This document shows positions 22,171 through 35,069 of a stretch of DNA of 64,000 bases, piece after piece; the first letter of the stretch is position 1, and each line of letters opens with the position of its first letter. The notes under the pieces were generated by a model. That model had not been told where the DNA came from. It saw only the letters and a program-made list of their open reading frames with translations, and searched no databases. This stretch comes from Pseudophaeomoniella oleicola (Eukaryota; Ascomycota; Eurotiomycetes; Phaeomoniellales; Phaeomoniellaceae): assembly GCA_003868215.1 (NCBI GenBank), contig QWDQ01000045.1, forward strand, positions 150,569-214,568, read 5' to 3'. A program made the position numbers and the translations under genes.

Positions 22171-24745
22171 GCCAATGGGTGAACAAACATGACGATTCGT
22201 GTCGCCTACCTATCTACCTACCTCGATACCACTACCCTTAATCAAATATGATGTTATCATTGCTTCATTGACATTCTTTCCCAGTAGTGTGACAACTAGA
22301 TATGCGTACGCCATCGTTCATTTGATCTATCCATTCTTTCCTCCCGCAACAACAACGTCCAAATTAAATCCTCACGTCTGAGTTCCTCTTTGTTCAATCA
22401 CAATAAGATGTATATATAATATTTCTCTCTCCAAATCCTCGAAATCCCTCCTCCCCATATTCTCTCTCTGAACTACTCACCCGCACCTTTCTGCGTCTCT
22501 CGCATTACGCGCATTGACAATTTGTGCGTATACCTCAAATCCCTATCTATCGTTCGTGTGGAAAGTAGGTACCTAGATAGATGGTCTCGGATTGGCTTGG
22601 CTTTCTTGCTCGGAATGTCTCTGATTCAGCGCTCCTTTTTGTGTGCTGTGCGTTTTACATCAACTCTGATGAGATATAGTGGAGGGAAGGGGTTTTGTGG
22701 TATGTTCTTGGATGAGGGTGGAAGTGATGATATAGGGGGTTGTAGTACTTTGGGGATTGTTTGGTATCTGCGATCTGTTGATGAGCGGCCCTCGTTAGCA
22801 ATTTATACTGCAGTGGTAGCGTGCTATGAGATTTACCGATAGAAAAGCTTTCTGCAGGGTCTCTTTGTATTCCATCTTGCGGCTCCTGATGTTCGTGTAG
22901 CGGCTGCTGGAGGTATAGCAGAGAGAGATTCCTCACGCCTTCGAAGGATCGAACTTTCCACAGCGCTATGCAGATAGACGGTAACGAACGTTCGCATGGA
23001 TGGATGGATACTATTCGTGCTCTTCGGGTCAGTGGATATATCGTGCATTCTAGATTCGTATTCTTTCCGTGCGGTTCGCAGGGGTATTGTCATGAGATAT
23101 CGATGAAGAGAAGTAATCCCAACGAAGAACAGAGGCGCATTAGAGGACCTTCCAGCCAGCTCTCTGATGAAATTAAGACCTTATCAACGTTTGTAAAGAG
23201 TCTGTATGCAACAAAATCTCTTCCATGGTGTTACTGAGAAGGACCGTCGTCCCAGATGCCGCTGAGATTGCTCAAACAAAAAGCCATGAATAGAATCAAG
23301 CTCTTGCTGATCTACGAAATCAAGACAGTAGCTAGATGTCAGCGAATGCGCTCGCTCTTTGTAAGTAGTTCAAAGACAGAGCATTGCTTGAGGTAGGTAG
23401 GTAGCAAACACCGAGGAAAAGCTCTTGGGAGATGTCGCATTGTTTGTCATCGTCATCTATTTCGTTCTTCCCCGACGCACGAGGGGTTTGCTTTCGCTCA
23501 AAGGACTCCTTGATATATAGGAGAAGGTTATAACATTGCCTTAAACACATGTCTGAATAGAAGACTTATATACACCTTTGAGACGTATTCGCCATTGTCG
23601 AGAGGCTAACAGATTCTGCAAAGCAAGTGGTGGTCCCCAAGCTCCGCGATTGTATACGTACATACAGAAACGGATTTAGTTCTGTGTAACCTCCTTTTTC
23701 GTAGGGGGATGAGAGCCCGTTTCTTTGTTTTCTAAAGTAAATCAGTAATTCAATTGCTCGGCTAGACCAATTGGTCATCTTAGTCTCACGATGAGATCTG
23801 ACAGGAATCTGAATCAAGCGGTCATGTATGCGTGTATTCACAAAGCGAAGACACACAGCTGTCACCCCCTCCTCTCTCCTCAATGTCGGTATTCCACGAT
23901 CCTCAATACAACTTGTCGTTGTATTCAACTAGATTGCTGGCAACATGAGAACACACTACTTTCTTTCTGCATCTACAAGCTATCAAATATATTGCCGGAT
24001 ATAAGTCCCATACACGCCATATAGATCAAGACCTCCTGAACCAAAGTATCCGAATTGGAAAGAGCTTCGAAACATCCCAGGTAACGGACCAAAACCTTTA
24101 CTGACCCCGAAAAAGACTGGATACTTTACTGACCCTTTCTATTTTTCATAGGAGCCTGCTTGTTGACCACGAACTTATCCCGATTCCCGACGGATCCCTA
24201 CTTTTCTCTGATCTCGATACTTCAACGGGCCACGAAAATGTATATCAGTGACGGCACCAAGATGATGCTGATCCAGCTGCAGGGGAACAAGAGGATATAT
24301 CAGACATATGACTGCTTTACGTCTAGCTAGTAAGAGATATATAGTGGACGACATGACAATACGTCTGGAGCATGTTAGCTGTAGCTTCCCAGGGCTGGGG
24401 TATCTACAATATAATAGCTCCGAAGTGGGAGCAGCGGTTCGAAGTCAACCACACAAGAAGAAACAACACCCGCAAAAAATAAAAAGAAGATTGAGAGATA
24501 CTTTGGAGTTTGTGATACCGTTGTGGGAGGTGTTTATTTGAAGAAAGAGCATCATAGTCAACGTTGTGGTTGATCTGGCATAGACGTCCATCTACGAAAA
24601 GCGTGAGCAAGACACGAATGGAGTTTGGGTACGATATAGTCAAAGAATAACGAATGATCAGATCAGTGGAAAAGTCATTGGAATACATTCATATCGTAGG
24701 TATCGTCTGGAGATTTGCATAACTTCGTTTTCAGACTCTCAATCG
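22171..24745. other. Gene-poor stretch with TAGG/CCTA motifs
   Basis: Clusters of CCTA/TAGG occur at about 22205-22225, 22563-22580 and 23390-23402, with pyrimidine-rich sequence at 22380-22500 that looks promoter-like but has no clear downstream gene. Around 24030-24320 (+) two coding-looking pieces flank a GTAACG...CATAG segment (PKYPNWKELRNIPG, then MYISDGTKMMLIQLQG). I cannot find a start for it. Confidence 0.4.
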
Positions 24746-25405
24746 TCAACTTGCGCCATTCCCAACCCTCGTATCCTCTTCCGAACTGGATGGCGTGTTT
24801 CCCTTGTTGTCGACCTTATTCTCCTGTCCTTTCTCATGCTTCTTGCAAATCACGAAACGCTCGACTGGTGGTAGTTCTGGGTCTAAATCGGGTATTTTCC
24901 CAAACCAGCCTTTCGGATTGAGGTTGCTTGTTTTCGGCCGCTTTCCATAACGGCGTTCAAGTCGTGCTAGGAAGAAACACATAGCGCATTCGTAGCTGTG
25001 GCCCCTGGTCTCGACGAAGTCCACGACTCGTCTGTAGCGTGGGAAGTCAAAGGCTGTAAAGCCATGTCCGCAAGAATATACGTATTCAATGCGCGTGCCC
25101 ATTGCGTCGAGGTGATTGCTGAATGTTACAACGTACCAGGGAAGAGTAGTCGTAGAGACGGATATTGGCAAGATGAGCGGTATCAATTGGCTGATAGTGG
25201 CTTGATTGAGACCGTCAAGCGTGCGCAGGACAGGAAGATACTTCGAAGTCGCAGTGGTTAGCCGCACTTGGAGCGCTCTGAAGGCGTAGTCAATAGCTGT
25301 ATGAGGGAGCTGGGAGTATAGAGAATATGGAGTACTGGTTGCAGAGGTTTGGGAAGGGTTGTGTGGGTTTGAGAGAGAGAAAGATAGACTGGCGCCCTCA
25401 GACAT
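24746..25405 (-). CDS. Half-RING (CxH...CxxC) protein, intact relative of the 18.2 kb pseudogene
   Basis: An open frame of 219 aa from the ATG at 25405. The true start may be the internal ATG at 25102 (118 aa, MGTRIEYVYSCGHG), because similarity to the 18.2 kb pseudogene begins exactly there. Counting from it: C11-G-H13 and YECAMC (C39-x2-C42) form a candidate zinc site. Next is a basic segment RLERRYGKRPKTSNLNPKG, the motif WFGKIPDLDPELPP, and an acidic Ser-rich tail. The extra N-terminal 101 residues are Ser/Thr-rich and hydrophobic and could be leader sequence. Function unknown. Confidence 0.75.
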   Translation of the reverse strand: MSEGASLSFSLSNPHNPSQTSATSTPYSLYSQLPHTAIDYAFRALQVRLTTATSKYLPVLRTLDGLNQATISQLIPLILPISVSTTTLPWYVVTFSNHLDAMGTRIEYVYSCGHGFTAFDFPRYRRVVDFVETRGHSYECAMCFFLARLERRYGKRPKTSNLNPKGWFGKIPDLDPELPPVERFVICKKHEKGQENKVDNKGNTPSSSEEDTRVGNGAS

Positions 25406-28400
25406 TATAAGTCACAGTATGGGGGTGCGGTGTATTCACCCTTCGACAGATCACGGTGACACTGTCCAAGGTGTCTCCAGCGGTCTGTACCATCCTAGGA
25501 GACACCGAGCGGGGTAAGGGGGATTCTTCCACCAGACCTCAACGACCGATGAAACCGTTGAGAGATTGCGAAGGTTTTGTGTAGCAGTTGTCATAGTGAA
25601 GACATTATGCTAACAGCAGGAGCGATAAGTGTTGGCAGACTGGCCTATCAGCACATCCGACTCGGCGCAACGAACCGGATTTCAGGTGTCTCAAGAAGGA
25701 TGCGTGGTCCATACAGCTCCATGCATACCAGAGACTGTTAGAGAGGCATTGTGTTCAGCCGTCGATAGCATACCAACAATTTTGGAAACGTCGAGCGTAG
25801 CGGTCAAATGTTTCTAGCCCTGGCGCATGTAAGTGGTCATGCTCTGACTGTTCCTTTAGCTGCCCATGGTCGGTCAACTCTCCGTCCAAAAACAGCATCT
25901 GGCAATGTAGCAGAATAACTCCCCGAAAATTGCGCTTTTGTGCTCCCAAACGGACATCCCTTTTCAACAACACTCGAAGCATTAACTTTCTATACTTCTC
26001 GTCTTCATATACCTCAACTTACCACTTCATGTGGCAGAAGTGACTGGCAACGCCATGTCCAGCATTTATATTACAAGTCTTCTGACTTGCTGCGCCATCA
26101 AGACATGCCACGATGAAGTATCTTTGCCTAGGCAGGCCATAGCAACAAGTTATAAGCTGCTGAAGGTTCTCACTTCTTTGAATAATCGTAGGCTTTCATG
26201 ACACGACTGGAAGCTTTTCAAGTCTCCAGGATTTCTCCAGCGAGAACATGTGCTAGACAGCGCCATAGATACTTGTTATGTCTGGGAAATGTGCCATACA
26301 AGTCTGGGGTTCATCTCGTCACGCATCACGACAACGTCCAAGCTAGGTGATTGTATCATCCATCCTCTATGGTCCTCTCCGAATGTACCTTGGATGTTTG
26401 GTAAGTCATCGCCATTTCGAGCAACTGCACTTCCCGTCCACCCCGTGGTCACAACGCTATGCTGAGCTGGCAGTTGAGTATTCGGAGAGTTATCTTCGTA
26501 CAGATGTGGAATTACCTTCGGATTGGCAACTTGAGGTTAGCTTAACTTCATTAGTAAGTGCTCATGGAATTTCAACCCTCATCTGTAACGACGCTGACGT
26601 TGGCATAGACGACGATTTAAATCTAAGCTACCCGAGCATCCCGACAAGATGATGAGGCACAAGCCTGAATATTGTGCCTTCCCTGCTTCACGAGTCTGGC
26701 GATGCCAACTTGAAAGAGCACGTCCGCTCCCTGTCTATAGCCCAGAACATCAGTCTCCCAGAATTGACAAGGGAAATGAAGCCCCCCACCCTACCCCACC
26801 CCCCTGTTTCGAATAAACGTTCTCAAGAGAGCAAGTAATACGACATCGTCGGCGCTCTTGGCTGCCAGCCAGAAGTCCTTCGCACAGTTGGCTCTGGTTG
26901 TTTGGCAGAGGTCCGGAGTACCACAACTGTTCTGGCAATACCGATGACCTTCATCAAGTATGAGCTGTCGCGACAGCCATTGTTGACTTGATAACAACTT
27001 GCGCAGGAACAGAAGTTCGGGAGATGCTGGCTGCCATTGACCTGGTACCGCGATACAAGGTACTGACCCAATGCTGTTGGCCGTCCGCAGTACGTGATGA
27101 TATACCGCCTTCTGATTGGAAGGCCGCATTAAAGCATCATGACAACGTCGATACATATGAGGGGTGCGGATGAGCATGAGATAATGTGGCCCTCAGCAAA
27201 GGAGTGACAGGTCATGGTCGGGGATAGCGAAGATGAGCATTGGCAGATATCCAGCATAACAATTGTCTCCAAACCACACCCAAACAGCATATTATTACAG
27301 CGAGCAATCAATACCGTTCTGGAGATTGCTTGATGGCAACCCGGATCATGCTTTGTACACGAGCCTTCACTTGCGGGGGAACGCTTCCGGACACACTCAC
27401 ACACACCTGGGAGAAGCGGGTAGCGATATAAACGGAGACTGGTCATCGCCGGATATGCCGCAACTTGAAGCCCGAAGCGGAAGACTTTTCATTATCTCAT
27501 CCCCTCCTGAACCTTTCCATGCTCCTTTACAGGGTGTGGCGATTGGACTCACTTTCCTCTATCGCCGTCGTCGTCGTTATGCAGCGGATATGATTCCGAT
27601 GCGCCTTGGCAAATACGTTCATCGCCACGGACAGTTCCGGTCTCCGGCGGACGTCAGCGTAGATTTGTTACGACTAGTATCATACCGTCTGTACAGGTAT
27701 CATGATTAGGTATTTACATTTCAACGGCCGGAAGGGATGTTCCGAGACCAGAACATCTACCACATCAACGTCAGGTCCAGTGCGAGCTTTCTACTACTTT
27801 ACCTAAAACTCCGGAGTGGGTTACGTGTACTGCGGATAGGAAGGAAGACGGCAACTATCCTGAACAACGACCACGCAATTACCTTTCTATAGGTATCAGG
27901 CAGGAATTGTCTTAGAAGCGATCAGAACGTTGCCATTTTCCTTACAGACATGGCAACACCCTAAGTAGCTGGATTTCGAGTATGTTGGTCAAAAAGACTT
28001 TGATTACTCGTCGTTATACCCAAGCATTTCCCCCTATTCCCAAGTGACCAAAGGCATGCTGAAGTTATTTGCTATCTTTTATTGAATCCCCTTTTGTGTC
28101 GTTTTCAATACTGAATCGAAATCCATCTCCATCTCCCCCGCAAATGATCATTCAGGGGCTTTTAGAGTCAGGCATCTTATCTTTGTACAGCAGAACAAGA
28201 AGTCACTGGTCGAGCGCAGGTTTTAGATGGCACCCACTGTACGTGTGATATGGAACGTTTGCCGGCACATTAGCAAATCTGGCAGGGATGTCTAGATCTC
28301 TTTCACACATAAGCACACTGGGAAAAGGACACAACTAAGACCGTTGGGAGCATGCTGCTTATCTAATCTGGACTGCATTGGTACGGATAAGCCGTATATA

Positions 28401-29926
28401 CGACTCGCGCAAAACTGTGCTACCGTGACACGGCAGTAGCTATTGCCTATTTTCTACCTACCAAATGAACTTCGTCCATGCCTAAAGGCATCTATCAACC
28501 TAGGTAGTCGGGTTGAGTACGCTCACAAGAGCTACGAAGCTCAGGGAACAACGAAACCCCATGAGAAAGATCAGCGGGAACTTTTGTCGACGTATATCCC
28601 TGAAATCCCGGTGCCCTCAAGCGATCACAAGGAGCTCTGACACATTCGGCCTCGCCAATATCTGATTTTGGCTCTCATTGTTCTATAATATCAAGCAGGA
28701 AAATCTGCTGGAAAAGGCAATGTGCTTAACGAATGCAATCCAATGGGGACCCAGACCGTGGGGAACCCCTCCAAGCGTAAGCAGCGTATGCTATCTGGCA
28801 TACTTCCAAGAAAAGCATTTCCGATCGTTATTATTGGCGCAGTTCTAATGCCTATGTGTAAAGGTTTCCCGGTCCGTGGACATTTTGGGCGCCTCGGTTG
28901 CCATTGGGCCGGCAAGCATGCCAACATTGTGACCATAGGCCATATCGCACACCGGTGATTCCAGCAGCATTTCCGAAACATGTCCCATTAAAACCTGGTT
29001 GCAAATATGGCTGAAGATATCGAATCCCGTTAGTTTTGCAGGGATTGGACAGAACCTGCGGTCATCCTGCAAGTGGTCAAATGTGATGGGCGTATCATAA
29101 GCGAGCATCACATTGTCGGCGGATGTACACCGAATGTTTCAACTACCCCACTGGGTAGACCAGATCTGGGACTACGTCATCATCACTGATCTGCCAGGGA
29201 TGAAAACTACCGGAAGAGGTACATTAGCAGTCATTAATTATATACAAGTGGAAAGATCACTCCTAGGATAATTACATCTGCAGCGCATCAGTTGTACAGC
29301 TAGCCAATTGAAGGAAATCAACTTGATAATAGTATCTTCGTGAGGACCAGGTGCTCGACGGCTTGGATACTTATGCAAAGTCATAAAGACATGACTCAAT
29401 TTCCAGGTCATAGTCCTATGACGGCGAATATGTAACCAGCATGGCTGGAGTTGGCTTCGCCATTGGATAGAGGGTGTCCAAACTTATACGAAGTTGGACA
29501 ACAAAGATCGTTATGATGCCCTTGCTGCAGAACTGCTACGACTAATTTGTGGGATAGTATAATGGAGTATGCTTTGGCACGGCAATGGACTAGTACGATG
29601 ACAGTACCAGAGAGACCATTATCAATCTGGACGCACATCTGGACCAGAACCGCATGTTATGTCTCGGCGTTGACTAAATCGTGATGCCCAGGATATACAG
29701 CATATTGGCAATAGAGGACAAACAACGTCGTCTGCTTCACAGAACACGCATTCGGCACGACAAAGCTCTACACTGTTAACAGGATATGAGATCTCTACAA
29801 ATAGAACTCCAGAATTCTCTCTGAAGATTTCGATCATAGTTCTACTCTTACTCTCATCCGCATCTGCTTTGTCTGAAGTTCTATCCAGTAACACCAAAAG
29901 ACTGATCGGCTCAACAATCTTTGAAA
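25406..29926. other. Longest gene-poor stretch of the island
   Basis: No confident gene. Best coding-looking pieces: plus strand about 26383-26620 (PLRMYLGCL...ELPSDWQLE, with a GTAAGT donor after TSL and a CTGACG...CATAG acceptor); minus strand 26791-27000 (Cys-rich HRYCQNSCGTPDLC); plus strand 27263-27709; and minus strand 28845-29108. None has a complete start-to-stop model that I trust. A CACACTCACACACACCTGG run lies near 27394-27412. Confidence 0.4.
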
Positions 29927-30481
29927 ATGTCTTTGACGTTGAATTCTGACTCTGTCCAAGAGAAGCCAACAGGATGCTTGATACGCTCAGTGTCATGGCC
30001 CCAGGCTGGTCATGGACCAAATATGCATCACATGATTGTGGTCCAGAATGAACCCGCCGATGTGGCGACTGGCCCAGTCTCAAACCCCATCTCTGGCATA
30101 CGTATGTCTCCTTTAGTCCTCTGTGTCCAGAGTCAGGCTTACTAATGGAATTCGTGATAATCAGCTGCTAGGACGACCCCTCTTACTGTCTCCAACTTGT
30201 GGCTATCCCAGATTGTGTTTGGAGATCATAGGATTAGCCCACGGATTGACTCTCAGGTTGAAAATATCCGGACTTGGTTGGGAACCGTACCAGGGCCAAT
30301 GCGGAGATCTTTCTCTGCGCCTAGCATCCTGAACGACGTTAGTCATACTGTCCATCCTGCCTTTCCATCTGGACAAGCTCAGGTCACTGCGGAGGAAGAT
30401 GTCTCGTCATGTGCCGTTGAAAGCACAGACATGAGCGTCAGTGAGCTCGGTGCGATTCACGGAGTTCCTGCTAAGCAATGA
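29927..30481 (+). CDS. Spliced hypothetical protein, 163 aa
   Basis: Exons 29927-30101 and 30165-30481. The 63-nt intron is textbook: donor GTATGT, branch TACTAAT, acceptor TCAG, and it joins the frames exactly. The product has no membrane segment or signal peptide. It contains SVSWPQAGHGPNMHHM near the start, a short amphipathic region RIDSQVENIRTWLG, a Ser/Pro piece RRSFSAPSIL that looks like a basophilic kinase site, and an acidic Ser-rich C-terminus. No domain is recognised. Intron quality is the main reason to believe the gene. Confidence 0.65.
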
Positions 30482-30978
30482 ACCATTCTATGAGACTGGG
30501 TTATGATGGAGGAGCACAAGAGTACGAAGGCAGATGATGCTCATTAGCTATTAGACTGCTTGCTATTGAACGGAAGAGACTGTGTCTCTTACACATATCA
30601 TCAGAACTCTCCTCTCTATTAAAGAAAGTGAAACGACAGGGGCGTTAACCCGTCCTAAATACCTAGCATTAGGCTCAATCAGATACTCTCCATACCAGCA
30701 AGTCCCTGTATTGCTTTGTACTCCCGCAGAGCAGGCGGGGTAAATACAACATAGTTCAGAGCAGGGTTCTATTAACTCCTTCCTGTTCATCTTCGCTCGA
30801 TTACGTACTCATACCTCGTCGACCTGGGTTGCTTTCATATGTTCGAAGAGAGGCAAATCCCTTGCCTTGGTTTACAGGTACGAATTACACAGGACATTGT
30901 TGAATGTTCAGCTAACGCAGGACAGGGTTGACACAGGTTCTAGATCTTAACGCCTGTAGGGAAGCATAGACTGCCAAT

Positions 30979-31599
30979 ATGTCTACAAAGCAGACGAACA
31001 AAATGCAAAGTGCCAGTGATTCAGCTGCGTCGTCGAGCCATGATCCTGGACGAACCAGTAAAGGAGCTGATTCGAGCGCCATCCCCAAGATTCAGGGGCA
31101 CCACACACCACTTCTGCCAGAAAGTCACTCCTCGTATCTTCCTTCCAATGCTTCAACTTTGGCATCTTCCAATATCCAATTTATGGACGATACCCCAATG
31201 GCACGATCGGAAGACAGAATGGCTCTACAAAAGGACGGAGAGATTGTCTCCCCAACTCCAGTGTCTGTAGTTAGCCAGCAAGCCATTCAAAGACTGGTGG
31301 AGAGTTATACTCTTCCATATCACCAAGAAGAAGACTTACCTCTGGGGTGGGAGATCTATGTGTATAAGCCATTACCAGCACTTCCTATCGAATCAGAAAC
31401 TCACCATTCGCGACGTAAGCGAGCACGCAGAGACTCTCCAATTGTTGTTCCATCGTTGGTGTCTGATTCTGACCTCGATCCAAGTCCCAAGGTCCCAACA
31501 ACGCCTCAGAATACACGACGCTATGGATTCATCGGCGATGCTAGAACAAGGGAGGAAATAAGGGCGTTGGCAGTTAGGGAGGGAAACAATTGGATCTAG
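30979..31599 (+). CDS. Disordered hypothetical protein, 206 aa
   Basis: A single exon from the ATG at 30979. The first 100 residues are Ser/Thr/Pro-rich. A more ordered middle reads AIQRLVESYTLPYH and LPLGWEIYVYKPLPALP. A basic patch SRRKRARRDS could be a nuclear localisation signal. The end is GFIGDARTREEIRALAVREG, a likely helix. No known domain. It lies about 500 bp after the spliced 163-aa gene on the same strand. Confidence 0.6.
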   Translation: MSTKQTNKMQSASDSAASSSHDPGRTSKGADSSAIPKIQGHHTPLLPESHSSYLPSNASTLASSNIQFMDDTPMARSEDRMALQKDGEIVSPTPVSVVSQQAIQRLVESYTLPYHQEEDLPLGWEIYVYKPLPALPIESETHHSRRKRARRDSPIVVPSLVSDSDLDPSPKVPTTPQNTRRYGFIGDARTREEIRALAVREGNNWI

Positions 31600-34242
31600 G
31601 GAGGGCAAACCATGCATTCATTATGTGATGGAGAGCTCGCTCGATGACTGCAAGCTGCCAGACATCCAGCCGTCCTTTTCTTGCGTCGAGAGGTTCACAG
31701 TGCGGATCGTTCTATTGAGTAAAGGCTGTCAGACAAAGCCCCTGTCTACTTAGCCTCAAAGAGTATGTACGATGTCTAAGCAGGCATCAAGCACAAGAGA
31801 ATCTTCTATTCTCTGCATTGAAAATTCCATCACCGTCTAGTTCTTGGTCGCTGGACTCTTCTATCTTGGATCGTGACCAGGATATTACCCCGAAACGGTA
31901 AAGCGTATCAAGGGGGTGCTGCCCCACCGCTTTTCCGCTTTGATTGTCGTCATTTCTATCAACAGATTTATTAATTATATTTGTATCTGCCATCTCAAGA
32001 TCCTCATTGTATCAATTCTTCATCTCAACACATCTATCCAATTGGTCATGATGAGGTATAATCCCTTCTGTTATCACCAATGCCAATGAAGTCAGTTTTG
32101 TCTACTACCAGCGCTGTTTCTGTACCCCGAGATGACAAAGATACCAAAGCACATCGCCAAGACCGTGATAAGGAAGCAACAATGACACGATCAGTTACTC
32201 ACAAGCTTCACGTGGACTAGGGTTATCCTTGAGGACCGCGTTGACGTGAGCAGAAGGTCACTGTATCCAAGAAGATTGCCAGTGTGTCACACGGCGCTTG
32301 AGGTAACGATTACCTGAATACGTTACCATTACAATACGGGACAATACATGTTCGAACAGGTTTGTCATGTTTCCAAGTTCGTCGGTATTATGTATCGTTT
32401 TCTGGTTGAGACCTTACTGCCTGAGATGCAATGCCGGCTGGCGAGGGTTGTCCTTATCCCGCTAAGCTACCAGCGTTTATTCGGCCTGAAACAGGAGCAC
32501 ATGCAGCCACCAACGTGACTGACGCCATGCTGGGCTTATACCAGTCAAGGTCTAAAAGTCAGGAAACCAGTATGGCAGGCCAATGTCTGCAGAAGGAATA
32601 GAGGGACACTGATGCCAAAGAACGGTGACTGGTGCTTCACTTGCTTTCCGATCAATTAATGCATCTATTCGTCATTGTGTCGCTCGGCCAGTCATTAGGC
32701 TGCAATGGAAAGTCTTGCCGGTCTTCCTATCCCTCAGGATGTTCGAGGGATTTGACACTTTCCTCGTTACAGATCCAATCAGAAGTGGCTTCTGTTGATG
32801 TTTCCGTTACAACCTGCACACACATGGCGAAGGTTCACCTCCAGCAGGCATTCGTCAGTCTTATGTGGCAATCCCCAGGGATACATCGGTCTGGACCCGT
32901 TCAGCGATCCATATTCTCTTCCCACCGAAGTTTGGTTGGTCGTCAATCCGGAAACCCGCTTTCAATGCACGACTTCCCCGAATCCAGGCACAGCCCTGCA
33001 CACATGTGAAAAGGAGATACTTCTAATCTCAGTGCATCGGCAAGCATCACCTTGCAAATCATGAAACAACAGCTGTTCATCAAGACAGACGAAAAGATGC
33101 ACACACCCTGGTCAAGCTTGTGATGCATATCTTAAGACCTTGATTGAGAGGAACGTCATGGGATCATGTCGCGATATCTTTCAACCAATCGACAAGCTAG
33201 TAGCCAGAATACCACTCGATATTTGGGGCAGATGTGGCGATCCGTTTTCTGTTCAAAGTTAATTGTCTACGCGCAGAGACGTGGCCAATGATTCTTCTTT
33301 CTGATTGCTGCAGATGAGCGGTGGAAAGCCTCTATCCTCAACACAACTCCGAATAGACCTCTTTCAAGAAGGCTGCCATTATCTGAACCAAGCACAGAGG
33401 CAACATTTCCTATTTCGAACAGGGTTCGAGATGCCACTACATCCAATAGATCCAAATTTCGAAGCTTCGTCTTGACACCCTCATTTTCTCACCAGCGATT
33501 GACAAATACCAACATCATGTCATGCATGATTCTCCTTTCTCTACTCTTCCTCCTCGGCGCCTGTTGCTCTCCCTACCCTCCATACATGTCAAATTCCAAA
33601 TATTCCTCCTCCTGCATGACGTGAAAATTTCTGATCTGGACACAACTTCGCCGACCTGGGCATCCCCTTCTTGACACTAGCTTTTTGATCCCTCCTTCCA
33701 CGAGCTCTTGGCTAACGCGAGCAATCGAAAACGCCCCTGAGGCAAGCACTGCCATCCTTGGCAAAGACCCTTCAGGTGAATGTTTTCGGCCAGCAAACGA
33801 CCCCGTTCCCTACGAAGAAGCAGCAGCATCCAATCTGCAACCTCCCTCGAAACCGACCAGAGAGAGTCCAACGTGTCAAATCCTGCAAGAGTATTAATCC
33901 AACTCTCCAACCCTCCGTCGTCTCTAGGATTCTATCCCGATTGTCTTCCCTCTTTGACTACTCTTTCCCCCCTCTTCCAGTCCCTCAGAAATGTCTCCGA
34001 CATTCGATCCCACATACCCCTCCTCCCTTCCCTCTCTGCCCATCCCCCCCAAATAAAGAAGAACAAGAGATGCTAACAAGTCCCCTCCCTATCGCTCTTC
34101 TCCTCTCCTCTTCCCCCCGTCACATCCAATGTGTCATTCGCTTGAATCCCACATGAGGACGAGTCTACTCTACTCCCAAGGCCTCACGAGAGAAAAAATT
34201 CTTAACGTCCTATCCCTCGATGCTGGATGACGTACCCAATAT

Positions 34243-34265
34243 ATCTGTCTGTCTGTCTGTCTGTC
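34243..34265. repeat. (TCTG)n microsatellite
   Basis: About six tandem TCTG units, followed 25 bp later by an (AGT)n array. Confidence 0.95.
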
Positions 34266-34291
34266 TTGTATACTCCATATTGTCCTTCAGT

Positions 34292-34292
34292 C

Positions 34293-34341
<49 letters not shown>
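34292..34341. repeat. (AGT)n microsatellite
   Basis: About 16 units of AGT. The same motif forms the array at the right end of the window. Confidence 0.95.
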
Positions 34342-34923
34342 GCTAGTACCCCAATTTCAATCCCCCCGCCCCCTTAATTTCTTATATCTCTATCCTTTGA
34401 TTTTGATCTGGAAAAGAAACCAAGGAAAAACCTCAAATGTACCTAGGTAAGGTAGGTATGTATGTATCCTAGGTAGCGCTTACTTAAGCCCAATCCGTCA
34501 AATTTCCTTATAATACTATCTATATATTACAACGTCGATATCGAGTAAAAAAAAAAATATTTTTTCCTTTTCAATTTTGATAATAATATTACTCTCGCTA
34601 TTAGTAGTACTATTATTACTGCTACCAGTAATTAATTACCAATGGTAGGTAGATATAGAGACTTGGGATATTTTAATGATGATGTTGTAGTAGAACGGTA
34701 GGTAACCTCTTTCCCGAATCCGGATGTAGGGATCTAGATTGATTAATTAGATCATACTACTACTACTACTGCTACTATCAAGGTTGATAATACATACACA
34801 GAGTCCCCTAGAGAAGAAGGAAAATGTTTTGTAATAAAGGTAAGAAAAGTAAAAGAAGGTGATACAAGAGAGAGAGAAGGAAAGGGAATGGATTGACAGA
34901 AAAAAACCCAAAGTCGAATGCTT

Positions 34924-35055
34924 CTAACGCCAAGAACGCGCCTCGCCGGTCGTTGCAACTTTCTCATTTACTTCGTCGTTAGGATGGAAGCCTGCCTTTT
35001 TCCTGGGTGGGGGTCTTTGGGTGGTTTGGGTGTCGTTGTCTCGTAAAACATGCAT
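34924..35055 (-). CDS. Candidate 43-residue basic microprotein
   Basis: ATG at 35055, stop at 34924. The sequence is hydrophilic and has no low complexity: MHVLRDNDTQTTQRPPPRKK, then GFHPNDEVNEKVATTGEARSWR in two parts (basic-proline block, then an acidic/polar helix ending in SWR). A CT-rich tract lies just upstream on the coding strand, typical of fungal leaders. It could also be the last exon of a longer gene, but I saw no good acceptor. Unrecognised. Confidence 0.38.
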   Translation of the reverse strand: MHVLRDNDTQTTQRPPPRKKAGFHPNDEVNEKVATTGEARSWR

Positions 35056-35069
35056 TCGAGAAAAGAAAA

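Larger units (their letters stand above)
31600..34923. other. Gene-poor stretch, pyrimidine-rich and microsatellite-rich at its right end
   Basis: No confident gene. A minus-strand 68-aa frame with an ATG at 31993 and a plus-strand frame 32795-33064 (IGLDPFSDPYSLPTEVWLVV...) look partly coding, but I could not complete them. From about 33.9 kb the plus strand is strongly pyrimidine-rich, followed by (TCTG)n, (AGT)n, CCTAGG-type motifs and AT-rich sequence. Confidence 0.4.

Noticed and set aside
26791-27177. Cys-rich minus-strand frame (HRYCQNSCGTPDLC...)
   Set aside because: No ATG close to the Cys-rich part, no convincing splice signals, and competing frames of equal length; left as part of the gene-poor stretch.
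28845-29108. Minus-strand 87-aa frame beginning MLAYDTPITFDHL
   Set aside because: Composition is plausible, but there is no splice context, known motif or neighbouring signal; the overlapping frame is just as open.
32795-33064. Plus-strand frame with LDPFSDPYSLPTEVWLVV
   Set aside because: Looks partly coding, but no start, no complete intron model and no recognised domain.
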